DNA of 39,518 nucleotides, taken from contig JABJMC010000017.1 in the NCBI GenBank assembly GCA_018659585.1, positions 1 through 39,518 on the forward strand, written 5' to 3'. The DNA comes from Candidatus Peregrinibacteria bacterium (GTDB lineage Bacteria; Patescibacteriota; Gracilibacteria; UBA1369; UBA12473). Below are positions 24,334-31,503 of this stretch, piece after piece. How positions within the stretch are numbered: position 1 is the first letter of the stretch; the number at the start of each line of letters is the position of its first letter. A model generated the notes under the pieces. It was not told the origin of the DNA. It made no database searches and saw only the letters and a program-made list of their open reading frames with translations. The position numbers and the translations under genes were made by a program.

Positions 24334-24374
24334 AATCATATCATTAAAGCACTCTAATCATATCATAAGTGATA
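24334..24374 (-). promoter_or_regulatory. probable operator of the Fic gene
   Basis: Direct repeats AATCATATCAT at 24334-24344 and 24356-24366 begin 22 bp apart, about two helical turns. A perfect inverted repeat TATCA/TGATA (24361-24365 and 24370-24374, 4-nt gap) overlaps the second. The elements cover the -10 box, the spacer and the start region of the promoter. Confidence 0.6.
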
Positions 24375-24385
24375 CGATTTTTCAA
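24357..24385 (-). promoter_or_regulatory. promoter of the Fic gene
   Basis: Minus strand: TTGAAA (24385-24380), 17-nt spacer, TATGAT (24362-24357). Start expected near 24350, about 20 nt before the ATG at 24329. Confidence 0.7.
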
Positions 24386-24432
24386 TATACCTAAATTATG
24401 ATACATTACGCTCAACTTGTAAGCAGCCTTCC

Positions 24433-26328
24433 ATGTTAAATGAGCAGCAAAAACAGGCGGTGGAAACTTTCGATGGGCCGATTCGCGTTTTAGCGGGAGC
24501 TGGAACAGGGAAAACGCGTGTTTTAATTTCACGCGTGGGGCACATGATCAAAACTAAAATTGCGGATTCGCAGGAAATTTTGATTTTAACTTTTACAAAT
24601 AAAGCGGCCCAGGAATTAAACGAAAGATTAGAAAAAGCAGAATTACCACGGGTGCACGCCACAACTTTTCATGGTTTAGCCGCTGGTTTATTACGAAAAC
24701 ATTGGAAACCAAAGTTCAAAATTATTTCGCAAAAAGAACAGGAAGATGCTCTGCATGAAATTGTTTATTCGCACGAACGAGAAGACTTAAAAAATGTAGT
24801 TGAGGATTTTAATAATGTCCGTCAGGCAGCGGCGTGTGAAGCAGAATGGCCAAAGCTTTTATCGGTTTGTTCATTGGAACGATTTGGAGAAATTTGGAAA
24901 GCTTATTATGGAATTTTGGAAGAGCGAAACGCTATGGATTTTACAGGTTTGTTAACGACTTTATTGCAGTTATGGAAAGACAAGCCAGAAGTTCTGCAGG
25001 CGTGCCAAGATCGCTATAAATATGTGTCAGTAGATGAGTATCAAGACGTGTCCCCAATCCAAGATTTTTTGATAAATAAATTAGTAGAAAACCACAAAAA
25101 TATTTGCGTGGTAGGAGACCCTGATCAAACTATCTATTCTTGGCGGGGCGCGCGGGCCCAAACAATGGATGATTTCATCAAGACCTATCCCCGCGCGCAA
25201 ACCATCACCCTTACAAAAAACTATCGAAACTCGGCCCACATTCTTCACGGTGCCGAAACTCTAATCAAAAACAATACAAACCGAATTGAAAAACCATTAG
25301 AACCAACTCTAAACGGAGAACAACCTATAACTTTATTTGAAAATCGGGATGAATGGCAAAATAACGAGGTTATTTTCTATCTGTTAGAACAATTCTTTGG
25401 CAGCCATGACCATATGGCCTCAGCCGACCAATTAGACTCTGGCCGCGACGCTGATTGCCGATCTTTTTCCGATATCGCAATTTTGTATCGAACTAAACAC
25501 GAGGGCCGCCAAATTGCGACTCACTTAGAGCAACGCGGCTATCCTTATCAAAAGTCTTCCATGCCAGACTTCTGGGAGCACCGGGATATTGAACGGTTTT
25601 TAGAAAAACTCCGTGCCATGCAAGAAGCCGGCACTTTGCCGACCGCTGACGCAGAGCCCGCAACCGCCACAGCCGAATCCGCACCCCCCGAATCTACGGC
25701 TGACGCTCCTGAGTCGGCCGCAACAGAACCGATCGCTGGCGCTTCCGAATCGGCCGCCGCCAATTCGCAACCGGCACCAAATCCCACACCTCAAAAATTC
25801 AGTGACTGGTTTCGTGATCAACTCAACAAATTTATTTGGAACCAAAGCATCCCAGAAAGCAAAGCCGAACGACTCAATCAACTCCTGGCCCACGCCATGA
25901 AATACGATCATTTCTCGATCGAAGAAGGGGTAGCTAACTTTTTAGACGAGGCCGAAACCGCGCAAGAAGTAGATAATTTAATTTACGCCGACCGCATAAA
26001 TCTCCTCACTTTACACGCGGCCAAAGGTTTAGAATTCCCAATTGTAATTATTGCCGGCTTAGAAGAAGGAAATCTCCCGCACAAAAAACTCCTAGATGAC
26101 GAATATTGGCTAAACGAAGAACGCCGTTTAATGTACGTGGGCATGACGCGCGCCGCTGAACAATTATATCTGTTAACAGCCCGTGGTCGCGACTCTAAAC
26201 AGCAAGAACCATCTCGTTTTATTGCCGAAATTGGCACAGACCATTTAACTTACGGCCAACTTCCCGAAAGACGCGCCATTACCAGCCGCCGCAAACAAGT
26301 TAAAAAAGCACAGACAAAGTTGTTTTAG
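24433..26328 (+). CDS. UvrD-like helicase with 2B region largely replaced by an Ala/Pro linker
   Basis: Second SF1A helicase of the window, 631 aa. All ATPase motifs are intact: I AGAGTGKT (21-28), Ia LTFTNKAAQEL, II VDEYQD (about 201), III VVGDPDQTIYSWRG, IV KNYRN, V LTLHAAKGLEF (about 525), VI NEERRLMYVGMTRA (about 560). Between the YPYQ segment and motif V there are only about 154 residues. Roughly 55 of these (about 398-453) are a low-complexity Ala/Pro/Ser/Glu/Thr stretch. The usual TPPRGIG-type 2B core is missing, whereas the helicase at 1-1692 has it. There is also no Tudor-like tail; it ends in a basic segment. It starts at the ATG at 24433, about 30 nt after a possible -10 TATGAT (24397-24402), divergent from the Fic gene. 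Confidence 0.92.
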   Translation: MLNEQQKQAVETFDGPIRVLAGAGTGKTRVLISRVGHMIKTKIADSQEILILTFTNKAAQELNERLEKAELPRVHATTFHGLAAGLLRKHWKPKFKIISQKEQEDALHEIVYSHEREDLKNVVEDFNNVRQAAACEAEWPKLLSVCSLERFGEIWKAYYGILEERNAMDFTGLLTTLLQLWKDKPEVLQACQDRYKYVSVDEYQDVSPIQDFLINKLVENHKNICVVGDPDQTIYSWRGARAQTMDDFIKTYPRAQTITLTKNYRNSAHILHGAETLIKNNTNRIEKPLEPTLNGEQPITLFENRDEWQNNEVIFYLLEQFFGSHDHMASADQLDSGRDADCRSFSDIAILYRTKHEGRQIATHLEQRGYPYQKSSMPDFWEHRDIERFLEKLRAMQEAGTLPTADAEPATATAESAPPESTADAPESAATEPIAGASESAAANSQPAPNPTPQKFSDWFRDQLNKFIWNQSIPESKAERLNQLLAHAMKYDHFSIEEGVANFLDEAETAQEVDNLIYADRINLLTLHAAKGLEFPIVIIAGLEEGNLPHKKLLDDEYWLNEERRLMYVGMTRAAEQLYLLTARGRDSKQQEPSRFIAEIGTDHLTYGQLPERRAITSRRKQVKKAQTKLF

Positions 26329-26345
26329 GTCCTTGTGCTGTTTTT
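26307..26345 (+). terminator. probable terminator overlapping the uvrD-like 3' end
   Basis: AGCACA (26307-26312) pairs with TGTGCT (26334-26339), followed by GTTTTT. The left arm lies in the last codons of the gene. The loop is long (21 nt), so the call is moderate. Confidence 0.5.
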
Positions 26346-26362
26346 AAATTACGTTATCCGTG

Positions 26363-26374
26363 ACCGTCGACGGT
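26363..26374. promoter_or_regulatory. perfect 12-bp palindrome upstream of the 26440 promoter
   Basis: ACCGTCGACGGT, fully self-complementary, lies 15 bp upstream of the -35 box at 26390. Its GC content stands out in an AT-rich spacer, so it may be an operator or activator site. Confidence 0.35.
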
Positions 26375-26389
26375 GACTTATAGAATGAA

Positions 26390-26418
26390 TTGATCTTAAG
26401 GCAAACACGTGGTATAAA
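26390..26418 (+). promoter_or_regulatory. promoter of the gene at 26440
   Basis: TTGATC (26390-26395), 17-nt spacer, TATAAA (26413-26418). Start near 26425. The leader of about 15 nt ends TCTACCCTC directly before the ATG. Confidence 0.7.
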
Positions 26419-26439
26419 AAGAGCCTTTAATCTACCCTC

Positions 26440-27585
26440 ATGTCGGCTGATACGCTTCGAACTGAACAACTTGAACAAGGTGCGCATTTAATGACGGCTG
26501 AGCCTTATCTAACAGCGGCATCTCAGGTTATTTTAGACGCCCGATTTCAACATTTACCGCGTTATGCTGAACGAGGCCTAGGAGCGCTGATGGCGGCGAT
26601 GGATTTAACGCAAGAAGAGTTTCGTGCGTTTTTAAACAAATATATTGTTGGGCCAAAGGTTAATCCTGCTCGCCAGGGTTATTTTGTATTAAGAGCCCGA
26701 CGACTTTTAACTGAACGTTGTGATTTTGTGGATGGGGAATCTAAGACCGGCCCCCTTTCCCTAAATGCTGATGAATTTCCATCTTTAGATGTCGAAACTA
26801 CTCAAAACATTACTAGATTAGCTTCAATTCAATGGCTGGCGCAGGTTAATGCCGAAGGCCGGGCGCAGTTTATTCAAACTATTGACGCGGAGCTGACCTT
26901 AACTGAAGACGAAAAAATTCTTTTAAATGAATTACTACTTCGTCCCGGACATATTTTTTCTACTAACGCCAAAACTGCCACCCCTCATTTGGACCGCAAA
27001 ACCCGTAATATTGTTCTGGTCACATTAGCCAGAAAAATAAATAAATTATTTGGTGAAGCGATGATTACTTGGCATCGACGTCAGGTTTATTATGAGGCGA
27101 CAGATAAACTTATAGCCGAGGTTCCGGGACTATCGATAGATGATTTAATAAGTACACATGAAGAACGATTTGGCCCTCACCTACCGCTTTCTGCTTATCT
27201 TTTTAAAACTCCAAACTTTAGCGGTGCCCAAAAAATTGCGGCCCTAAATGCGGTTTTAGAAAATTTAGAAACTCAATTTAGAGAAGTAGCCGGATTTGAA
27301 GAAACCCACGACAGACTCATGAGTGCTGCCGCACAAAAGTTACCCCGATCCAGACCCCGAAAATCCGAAACTTTGATCCGAGTTAAATTTTCCAAAAATG
27401 GCCCACACGAACACGATCTACCCCGAGGACTGAGACAAGTAAAAGATCCCTTACCAGACATGTTTGCCTCAACCGAAGAATTATTTACTTTTGACCGCCC
27501 TCCAGAAAAAAGAGAGCCAACCCAGACAATTATTGAGCAAAGAATTACCGAAAGATTGATTCGAAGGCGGGTGGTTCCAGATTAG
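26440..27585 (+). CDS. unknown 381-aa protein with winged-helix-like modules
   Basis: No named family. It contains two units that resemble the repeating module of the giant protein at 17644. The first (about 28-100) has RGLGALMAAMDLTQEEFRAF and GYFVLRARRLLTERC. The second (about 150-227) runs LTEDEKILLNELLLRPGH, then DRKTRNIVLVTLARKINKLF, then a hairpin with ITWHRRQVYYEA and a closing helix. That is the same order of helix, recognition-like helix, aromatic/His hairpin and closing helix. The C-terminal third (about 300-381) is rich in Pro and charged residues, including SRPRKSETLIRVKF, and ends in a basic helix. It has its own promoter and an ACCCT leader without a Shine-Dalgarno site. DNA binding is inferred. 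It ends 3 nt from the converging gene at 27589. Confidence 0.65.
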   Translation: MSADTLRTEQLEQGAHLMTAEPYLTAASQVILDARFQHLPRYAERGLGALMAAMDLTQEEFRAFLNKYIVGPKVNPARQGYFVLRARRLLTERCDFVDGESKTGPLSLNADEFPSLDVETTQNITRLASIQWLAQVNAEGRAQFIQTIDAELTLTEDEKILLNELLLRPGHIFSTNAKTATPHLDRKTRNIVLVTLARKINKLFGEAMITWHRRQVYYEATDKLIAEVPGLSIDDLISTHEERFGPHLPLSAYLFKTPNFSGAQKIAALNAVLENLETQFREVAGFEETHDRLMSAAAQKLPRSRPRKSETLIRVKFSKNGPHEHDLPRGLRQVKDPLPDMFASTEELFTFDRPPEKREPTQTIIEQRITERLIRRRVVPD

Positions 27586-27588
27586 GAG

Positions 27589-27921
27589 CTACTTCGTCGT
27601 AAAATGCACCATGGCCAAAGCAAAAAAGAAACAAGCGATGTAAGCGATCGCAAAATTTAGCCAATGGGTTTTTAAAAACTGTGAATTTAGCCACAGCAGA
27701 ATCAAACTAAAGAGAACCGCGGCAATCGCCCCATAAATTCCACCGATCAGGAAAGGTTTGGACATCCCCTTATCCCCCATGGTGAGCAAAATATACGAAA
27801 TGGCAAAAACAATCGGAATCCCACCAATCGCGCCGGCCAATTTAGGTCCGCTGAATTTAGCAATCACCAAAATAATAGCAGTCACCACTGCGGAAGCCAG
27901 GCTTTTAAGTATTATTTCCAT
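27589..27921 (-). CDS. small membrane protein, GlpM/DUF3147-like
   Basis: A 110-aa integral membrane protein with four hydrophobic segments: about 5-23, 27-47, 57-80 and 86-106. The glycine-rich start (KLAGAIGGIPIVFAISYILL) and overall size resemble GlpM/DUF3147-type proteins. The function of that group is poorly defined. It follows the permease gene at 29343 on the same strand with a 12-nt gap and is probably co-transcribed. Its start ATG at 27921 is preceded by TAAATAAACC and no Shine-Dalgarno site. The family name is a moderate guess; membrane location is secure. Confidence 0.7.
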   Translation of the reverse strand: MEIILKSLASAVVTAIILVIAKFSGPKLAGAIGGIPIVFAISYILLTMGDKGMSKPFLIGGIYGAIAAVLFSLILLWLNSQFLKTHWLNFAIAYIACFFFALAMVHFTTK

Positions 27922-27933
27922 GGTTTATTTATA

Positions 27934-29343
27934 CTACACACTAGAAGCCACCTCCAATACAAAATACAAACTAAGCAGCGATAACCCAAAAACAAACGGC
28001 GTAATAATTAGTCCGGTTTTCACAAAATCAAAGTAGCTAATTTCTAATCCTTTGGTCTTTAATATTTTCCTCCACATCAACCCAGCCAAAGCTCCAATTA
28101 AAGTTAAATTTGCTCCTAAATTGCTAGCAATAACAACTGCATACGCGCCGCCTCGAAAGGCTTGCTCTGAAATCTGTAAACTATCACTCAATAAGACGTT
28201 ACTGAGTAAGATTGTCATGGGCTGATTATTGATAATATTTGCTAAAAGAAATCCCAAAATCCCATGAGTGGCAATACTGCTTCCGAGAGTGGTGGAAGTT
28301 TTTGAAATCATAGAAGCTAACCAATCAACGGCTCCATACTCATTAAGCCCGGCGACAAGAATGAAAAAAACCATAATAAATGGCAGAATTTTCCAAGGAA
28401 CACGCTTAATTGCAATCCAAAATTCATTTGGATTTTCGGGCAGCCCATAAAGCTTTGAAACTTCTTGTTTTTCTTTTTGCAGCACACTAGGCGGAAGAGA
28501 ATGATATTTAGAAATGTAATAAAGACTAAAAGCTAAATCTTCAATAATAAAAACCCCCGCAAACACACTGGTGATTAGCCAAATTGGAATATCAAACGCC
28601 TGCGAAGTGGTTAAAACAATCAGCATTGTCACCAATAATAAAGAACTAAGTATGGCGTCAAACCAACTCCTTACAGAAAATTTTGAATCGGGATTTGCTT
28701 TGAATTTTTTAGTTATTTTTTTTCTAAAAAACAGATATAAAAGTCCTAAATTTGCGACTGCGGCTACAAGGGTTGGTAGCCACATAATTTTTGTGTATTC
28801 CAAAAAACCAAGACCTAAAGCATTCCCCACAATAATGTTGGTGGGGTTCCCAATATAAAGAAACATACTCAGAGTATTGGCCCCAAAAAACTCAGCAAAA
28901 AGCAGTGGCATCACATTTAATTTGGCGTGTTTCCCAAGATAAAAAATTATCGGTGTTAACGTCAAAATAACAATATCATTAGAAGTGAAAACTGTGAGTA
29001 AGCAGGCAAAGAAATAAAAGAAAAGAAATAATTTAACCCCACTCCCCTTAGTTTTTTGAACTATTTTGTAAGCCAAAAAATCTAAAATCCCCGTAACATC
29101 CACGCTAATACTGACGTAAGCAACTGTGAAAAAAATCACAATTATTTCCCAGGGTTTAAACTGATCATTTCCAAAAATCCCTAATTTAATCGTTTCTAAA
29201 TCTACGGCGTTCAACAAGAGCAGCACCAGCAACGCAAAAATAGACCCAGTGGCAATGTTTACAGGAACCTTTCCAATCTTAAACGGCCGAATGGCAGCGA
29301 TGATAGAAAAAATTATTGCGACAATGATAAGGGGAAGGGACAT
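27934..29343 (-). CDS. ArsB/NhaD-type ion permease (ion transporter superfamily)
   Basis: A 469-aa permease with about eleven or twelve transmembrane segments. It belongs to the ion transporter superfamily that includes ArsB, NhaD and SLC13. The first-half signature is present as TSNDIVILTLTPIIF, then FGANTLSMFLYIGNPTNIIV. The second half repeats the pattern near GFLLANIINNQPMTILLSNV and ASNLGANLTLIGALAG, the paired hairpin-type motifs of this fold. ArsB, an arsenite or Na+/H+ exchanger or a dicarboxylate carrier are all possible. No arsR or arsC is nearby, so arsenite is not specially supported. An extended -10 promoter lies 6 nt from the ATG, so the mRNA is probably leaderless. The GlpM-like gene follows. 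Confidence 0.88.
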   Translation of the reverse strand: MSLPLIIVAIIFSIIAAIRPFKIGKVPVNIATGSIFALLVLLLLNAVDLETIKLGIFGNDQFKPWEIIVIFFTVAYVSISVDVTGILDFLAYKIVQKTKGSGVKLFLFFYFFACLLTVFTSNDIVILTLTPIIFYLGKHAKLNVMPLLFAEFFGANTLSMFLYIGNPTNIIVGNALGLGFLEYTKIMWLPTLVAAVANLGLLYLFFRKKITKKFKANPDSKFSVRSWFDAILSSLLLVTMLIVLTTSQAFDIPIWLITSVFAGVFIIEDLAFSLYYISKYHSLPPSVLQKEKQEVSKLYGLPENPNEFWIAIKRVPWKILPFIMVFFILVAGLNEYGAVDWLASMISKTSTTLGSSIATHGILGFLLANIINNQPMTILLSNVLLSDSLQISEQAFRGGAYAVVIASNLGANLTLIGALAGLMWRKILKTKGLEISYFDFVKTGLIITPFVFGLSLLSLYFVLEVASSV

Positions 29344-29349
29344 GAGCTG

Positions 29350-29358
29350 ATTTTATCA
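29350..29358 (-). promoter_or_regulatory. extended -10 promoter giving a leaderless permease mRNA
   Basis: Minus strand TGA followed by TAAAAT (29355-29350), with 6 nt (CAGCTC) before the ATG at 29343. It has the same geometry as the promoter at 21970-21978. Confidence 0.55.
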
Positions 29359-29424
29359 CTTAACTAACCAAAATCCATACCCCAGTCAAAAACAACATTG
29401 ATCCAAACACATAATTTTGGTTTT

Positions 29425-29601
29425 TTACTCTCTTGCGTCCCTTTCTTGAATTAACAACCAAGCAGCGTTTGTTATATCTTCATTTGTTTCAGCTCGTGTA
29501 ATATTAAATAAGTCTTGATCCCCAAAATTTTTCATTGCTGCATAAGCTGCTTGCGCTTCTTCATTCAACGGTTCTCCACTTCTGGGTTCTTCGACGGTCA
29601 T
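29425..29601 (-). CDS. unknown 58-aa acidic protein
   Basis: A small open frame from the ATG at 29601 to the TAA at 29427-29425. It begins MTVEEPRSGEPLNEEAQAAY and ends AAWLLIQERDARE. It looks soluble, acidic and helical, with a likely helix through NEEAQAAYAAMKNF and another at TNEDITNAAWLLI. I do not recognise it. The best support is a near-consensus promoter (29630-29658) placed about 20 nt upstream and the lack of any other gene in this interval. An ATATTAATATATAA leader replaces a Shine-Dalgarno site. The same strand continues into the permease gene, which has its own promoter. Confidence 0.6.
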   Translation of the reverse strand: MTVEEPRSGEPLNEEAQAAYAAMKNFGDQDLFNITRAETNEDITNAAWLLIQERDARE

Positions 29602-29629
29602 GACTCAAAAGTTATATATTAATATACAT

Positions 29630-29658
29630 ATTATACCATTAATAATGGCACATGTAAA
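29630..29658 (-). promoter_or_regulatory. strong promoter of the 58-aa gene
   Basis: Minus strand: TTTACA (29658-29653), 17-nt spacer ending TGG, then a perfect TATAAT (29635-29630), so both -35 and extended -10 features are present. Start near 29623. Confidence 0.75.
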
Positions 29659-29665
29659 CCTCTAC

Positions 29666-30940
29666 TTACTTCCCAAAAACAAAAACTTTAACCATTCTAG
29701 ATAAATTATAAAAAGGATGCCTAAAAAAACGATTATACTCTTTTAAAAGAGCTTTTGAGTCTTCATGTATCTCTTGTTTTGCCAACTCAAAGGCGTGTTT
29801 TTTGTTGATCTTCCCCCACGCTTTAGCCATTTCAATTTTATTATTTGGCCCCAAAACCTCTTTTTTTTCTGATTTTCTAAAAACTACGTGATTTATTGTT
29901 AGCCAAAGAGATACAAATCTTGCTCCTAAAAAGTTCTCACTTTCAGCATTAATAATTGAGGGGATCAAAAGTTTTGGAAAAACTATATCTAAATCATTTA
30001 GATTTCCTAATACAAAGGCCATGTTCCAAGTTGTGTATAAACTGGCCCATTTTTGACTTAATTTAATAACCGGAAACAAGTTCCCTGATTCACTAATAGA
30101 TTTATAAAAACTGTCTACATTTTTGTCAGGAATTACGCTTTTTTTCTCAAAAACAGTGTGCGGTTGGTCAATTACTAAATCTTCTGACAATGCCAAGGCG
30201 CTGATGGCATTTGCTTTGAACCCTTTTTTATACTCGGTGATCCCGGCCTCGTAAATATTTATTCTAACTAACTCGTTAACATGTTCCGTATGATTTTTTT
30301 GGATTGGTGATAGTAATTTATATTCAATGTAGTTAATTTTTTTCTTCTTATATAGCTTACTTAATTCCTGCTTAGTTAAATGCGTGTCCCCTAAACCTCG
30401 TTGGAGGCTAAAATAAACCAGTAATGGATCTAATGAGATTGGCTTAGCAACGTCAAAGAAATGAGGTGAAATTTTAAAAGCATTTAAAAAGGTCGAAAAT
30501 ATATGAATGGTATCAAGTCCAAATATGCGTTCTTTGGATTTATAGTGTTTCTGAACTTCAATAAAAACCGCATGATTATTACACATGGCAGCGGTTAATA
30601 TTTCTAATATAAAAATTACATGCACAGATTTAATGATCTCCTTTGATGGCTTAAACCATTTCTTTTTGAGCGACAATTCGGCAAATTCAATAATGGCTGG
30701 ATGTTTGGAAATTACTCCTTCCGAAATGGCATCAAATAACGGAGATAAGGCCTGAGGTTTGGAAACAATTTCTTTAAATAATTTAGTAAGTTGTTTATTT
30801 TTAGTGTTTAAATCATCTAACTTAAATTCTTTAATAACAGTTTGCATGATTTTTGGATCGGTTTTCATTCCCGGTGATAAACCAAAAGCCTGTAATGAAT
30901 TTTTTAATATTAACTTGGCTTGTGGATGTTTTCTTTTCAT
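29666..30940 (-). CDS. unknown Lys/Ile-rich helical protein, 424 aa
   Basis: Not recognised. It is AT-rich, with many Lys, Ile, Leu and Phe residues and no signal peptide, membrane helix or catalytic motif I can see. Predicted helices follow one another throughout (LILKNSLQAFGL, KQLTKLFKEIVS, IIEFAELSLKKKW, IIKSVHVIFILEILTAAMC, HVNELVRINIYEAG, EMAKAWGKINKKHAFELAKQ). It ends with a basic tail (FYNLSRMVKVFVFGK). The helical-hairpin regularity suggests an alpha-solenoid-like shape, which is only an impression. The GNAT gene ends 31 nt upstream on the same strand. Amino-acid use differs from the Ala/Glu/Pro-rich unknown proteins of the window, so it is probably not part of that group. Confidence 0.65.
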   Translation of the reverse strand: MKRKHPQAKLILKNSLQAFGLSPGMKTDPKIMQTVIKEFKLDDLNTKNKQLTKLFKEIVSKPQALSPLFDAISEGVISKHPAIIEFAELSLKKKWFKPSKEIIKSVHVIFILEILTAAMCNNHAVFIEVQKHYKSKERIFGLDTIHIFSTFLNAFKISPHFFDVAKPISLDPLLVYFSLQRGLGDTHLTKQELSKLYKKKKINYIEYKLLSPIQKNHTEHVNELVRINIYEAGITEYKKGFKANAISALALSEDLVIDQPHTVFEKKSVIPDKNVDSFYKSISESGNLFPVIKLSQKWASLYTTWNMAFVLGNLNDLDIVFPKLLIPSIINAESENFLGARFVSLWLTINHVVFRKSEKKEVLGPNNKIEMAKAWGKINKKHAFELAKQEIHEDSKALLKEYNRFFRHPFYNLSRMVKVFVFGK

Positions 30941-30971
30941 TTCTTTATTTAGAATTTAAAGTCTTAATTAT

Positions 30972-31490
30972 TTAAACTTCCTTGGCAAAATACTGCCTTG
31001 TTTTGGTAGGTTCCACAATAGAATCCGGAACCATCTCAACCCCGGCTCGCTTGGTATAAAAACTAATGGCGCCCTCATTGGGTGGATCTACCCAGGTTCG
31101 GACAAACAGATATTTCCACTTATCTTTATCGAGCTCTTTAATTAGTTTTTCCATCATCAAACTGCCCATTCCTTTACTAGTGTCTTTGATATACATCATT
31201 TTAATATGAAGACAGTTTTGGACGGGGAAGGAACGAGTAACAGAATCCGGAAGATCAGTGCCATCATCAAGTGGACCGACCACCATAAACCCAATCAGTT
31301 TTTTGTTTTCCATAACTAAATAGGCGTACCCACCATGCCGAAAAGCATCCACCATAAAATCCATCTCATCCTCTTCATCTATAAGATAAGCTGATGAGCT
31401 GTTTTCGATCAAATCTCGTTCGATTGCCAAGATGTCCGGCTGATGAGACAGGAAAAGATTAAGATCGGCTTTGGTGATGGTTGGGGGCAT
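30972..31490 (-). CDS. GNAT-family N-acetyltransferase
   Basis: A GNAT fold protein of 172 aa. Strand beta4 and the acetyl-CoA pyrophosphate loop are seen as LHIKMMYIKDTSKGMGSLMM, where K-G-M-G matches the R/Q-x-x-G-x-G/A loop. The usual later motif is NEGAISFYTKRAGVEMV, which places the helix and strand before the C-terminus. The N-terminal half carries the typical helix pair and the strands AYLVMENKKLIGFMVV. The acyl acceptor cannot be told from sequence. It starts at the ATG at 31490, 13 nt after the argS stop, and is probably co-transcribed with argS. The leader is AACCCAACACA rather than purine-rich. Confidence 0.88.
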   Translation of the reverse strand: MPPTITKADLNLFLSHQPDILAIERDLIENSSSAYLIDEEDEMDFMVDAFRHGGYAYLVMENKKLIGFMVVGPLDDGTDLPDSVTRSFPVQNCLHIKMMYIKDTSKGMGSLMMEKLIKELDKDKWKYLFVRTWVDPPNEGAISFYTKRAGVEMVPDSIVEPTKTRQYFAKEV

Positions 31491-31503
31491 TGTGTTGGGT
31501 TAA

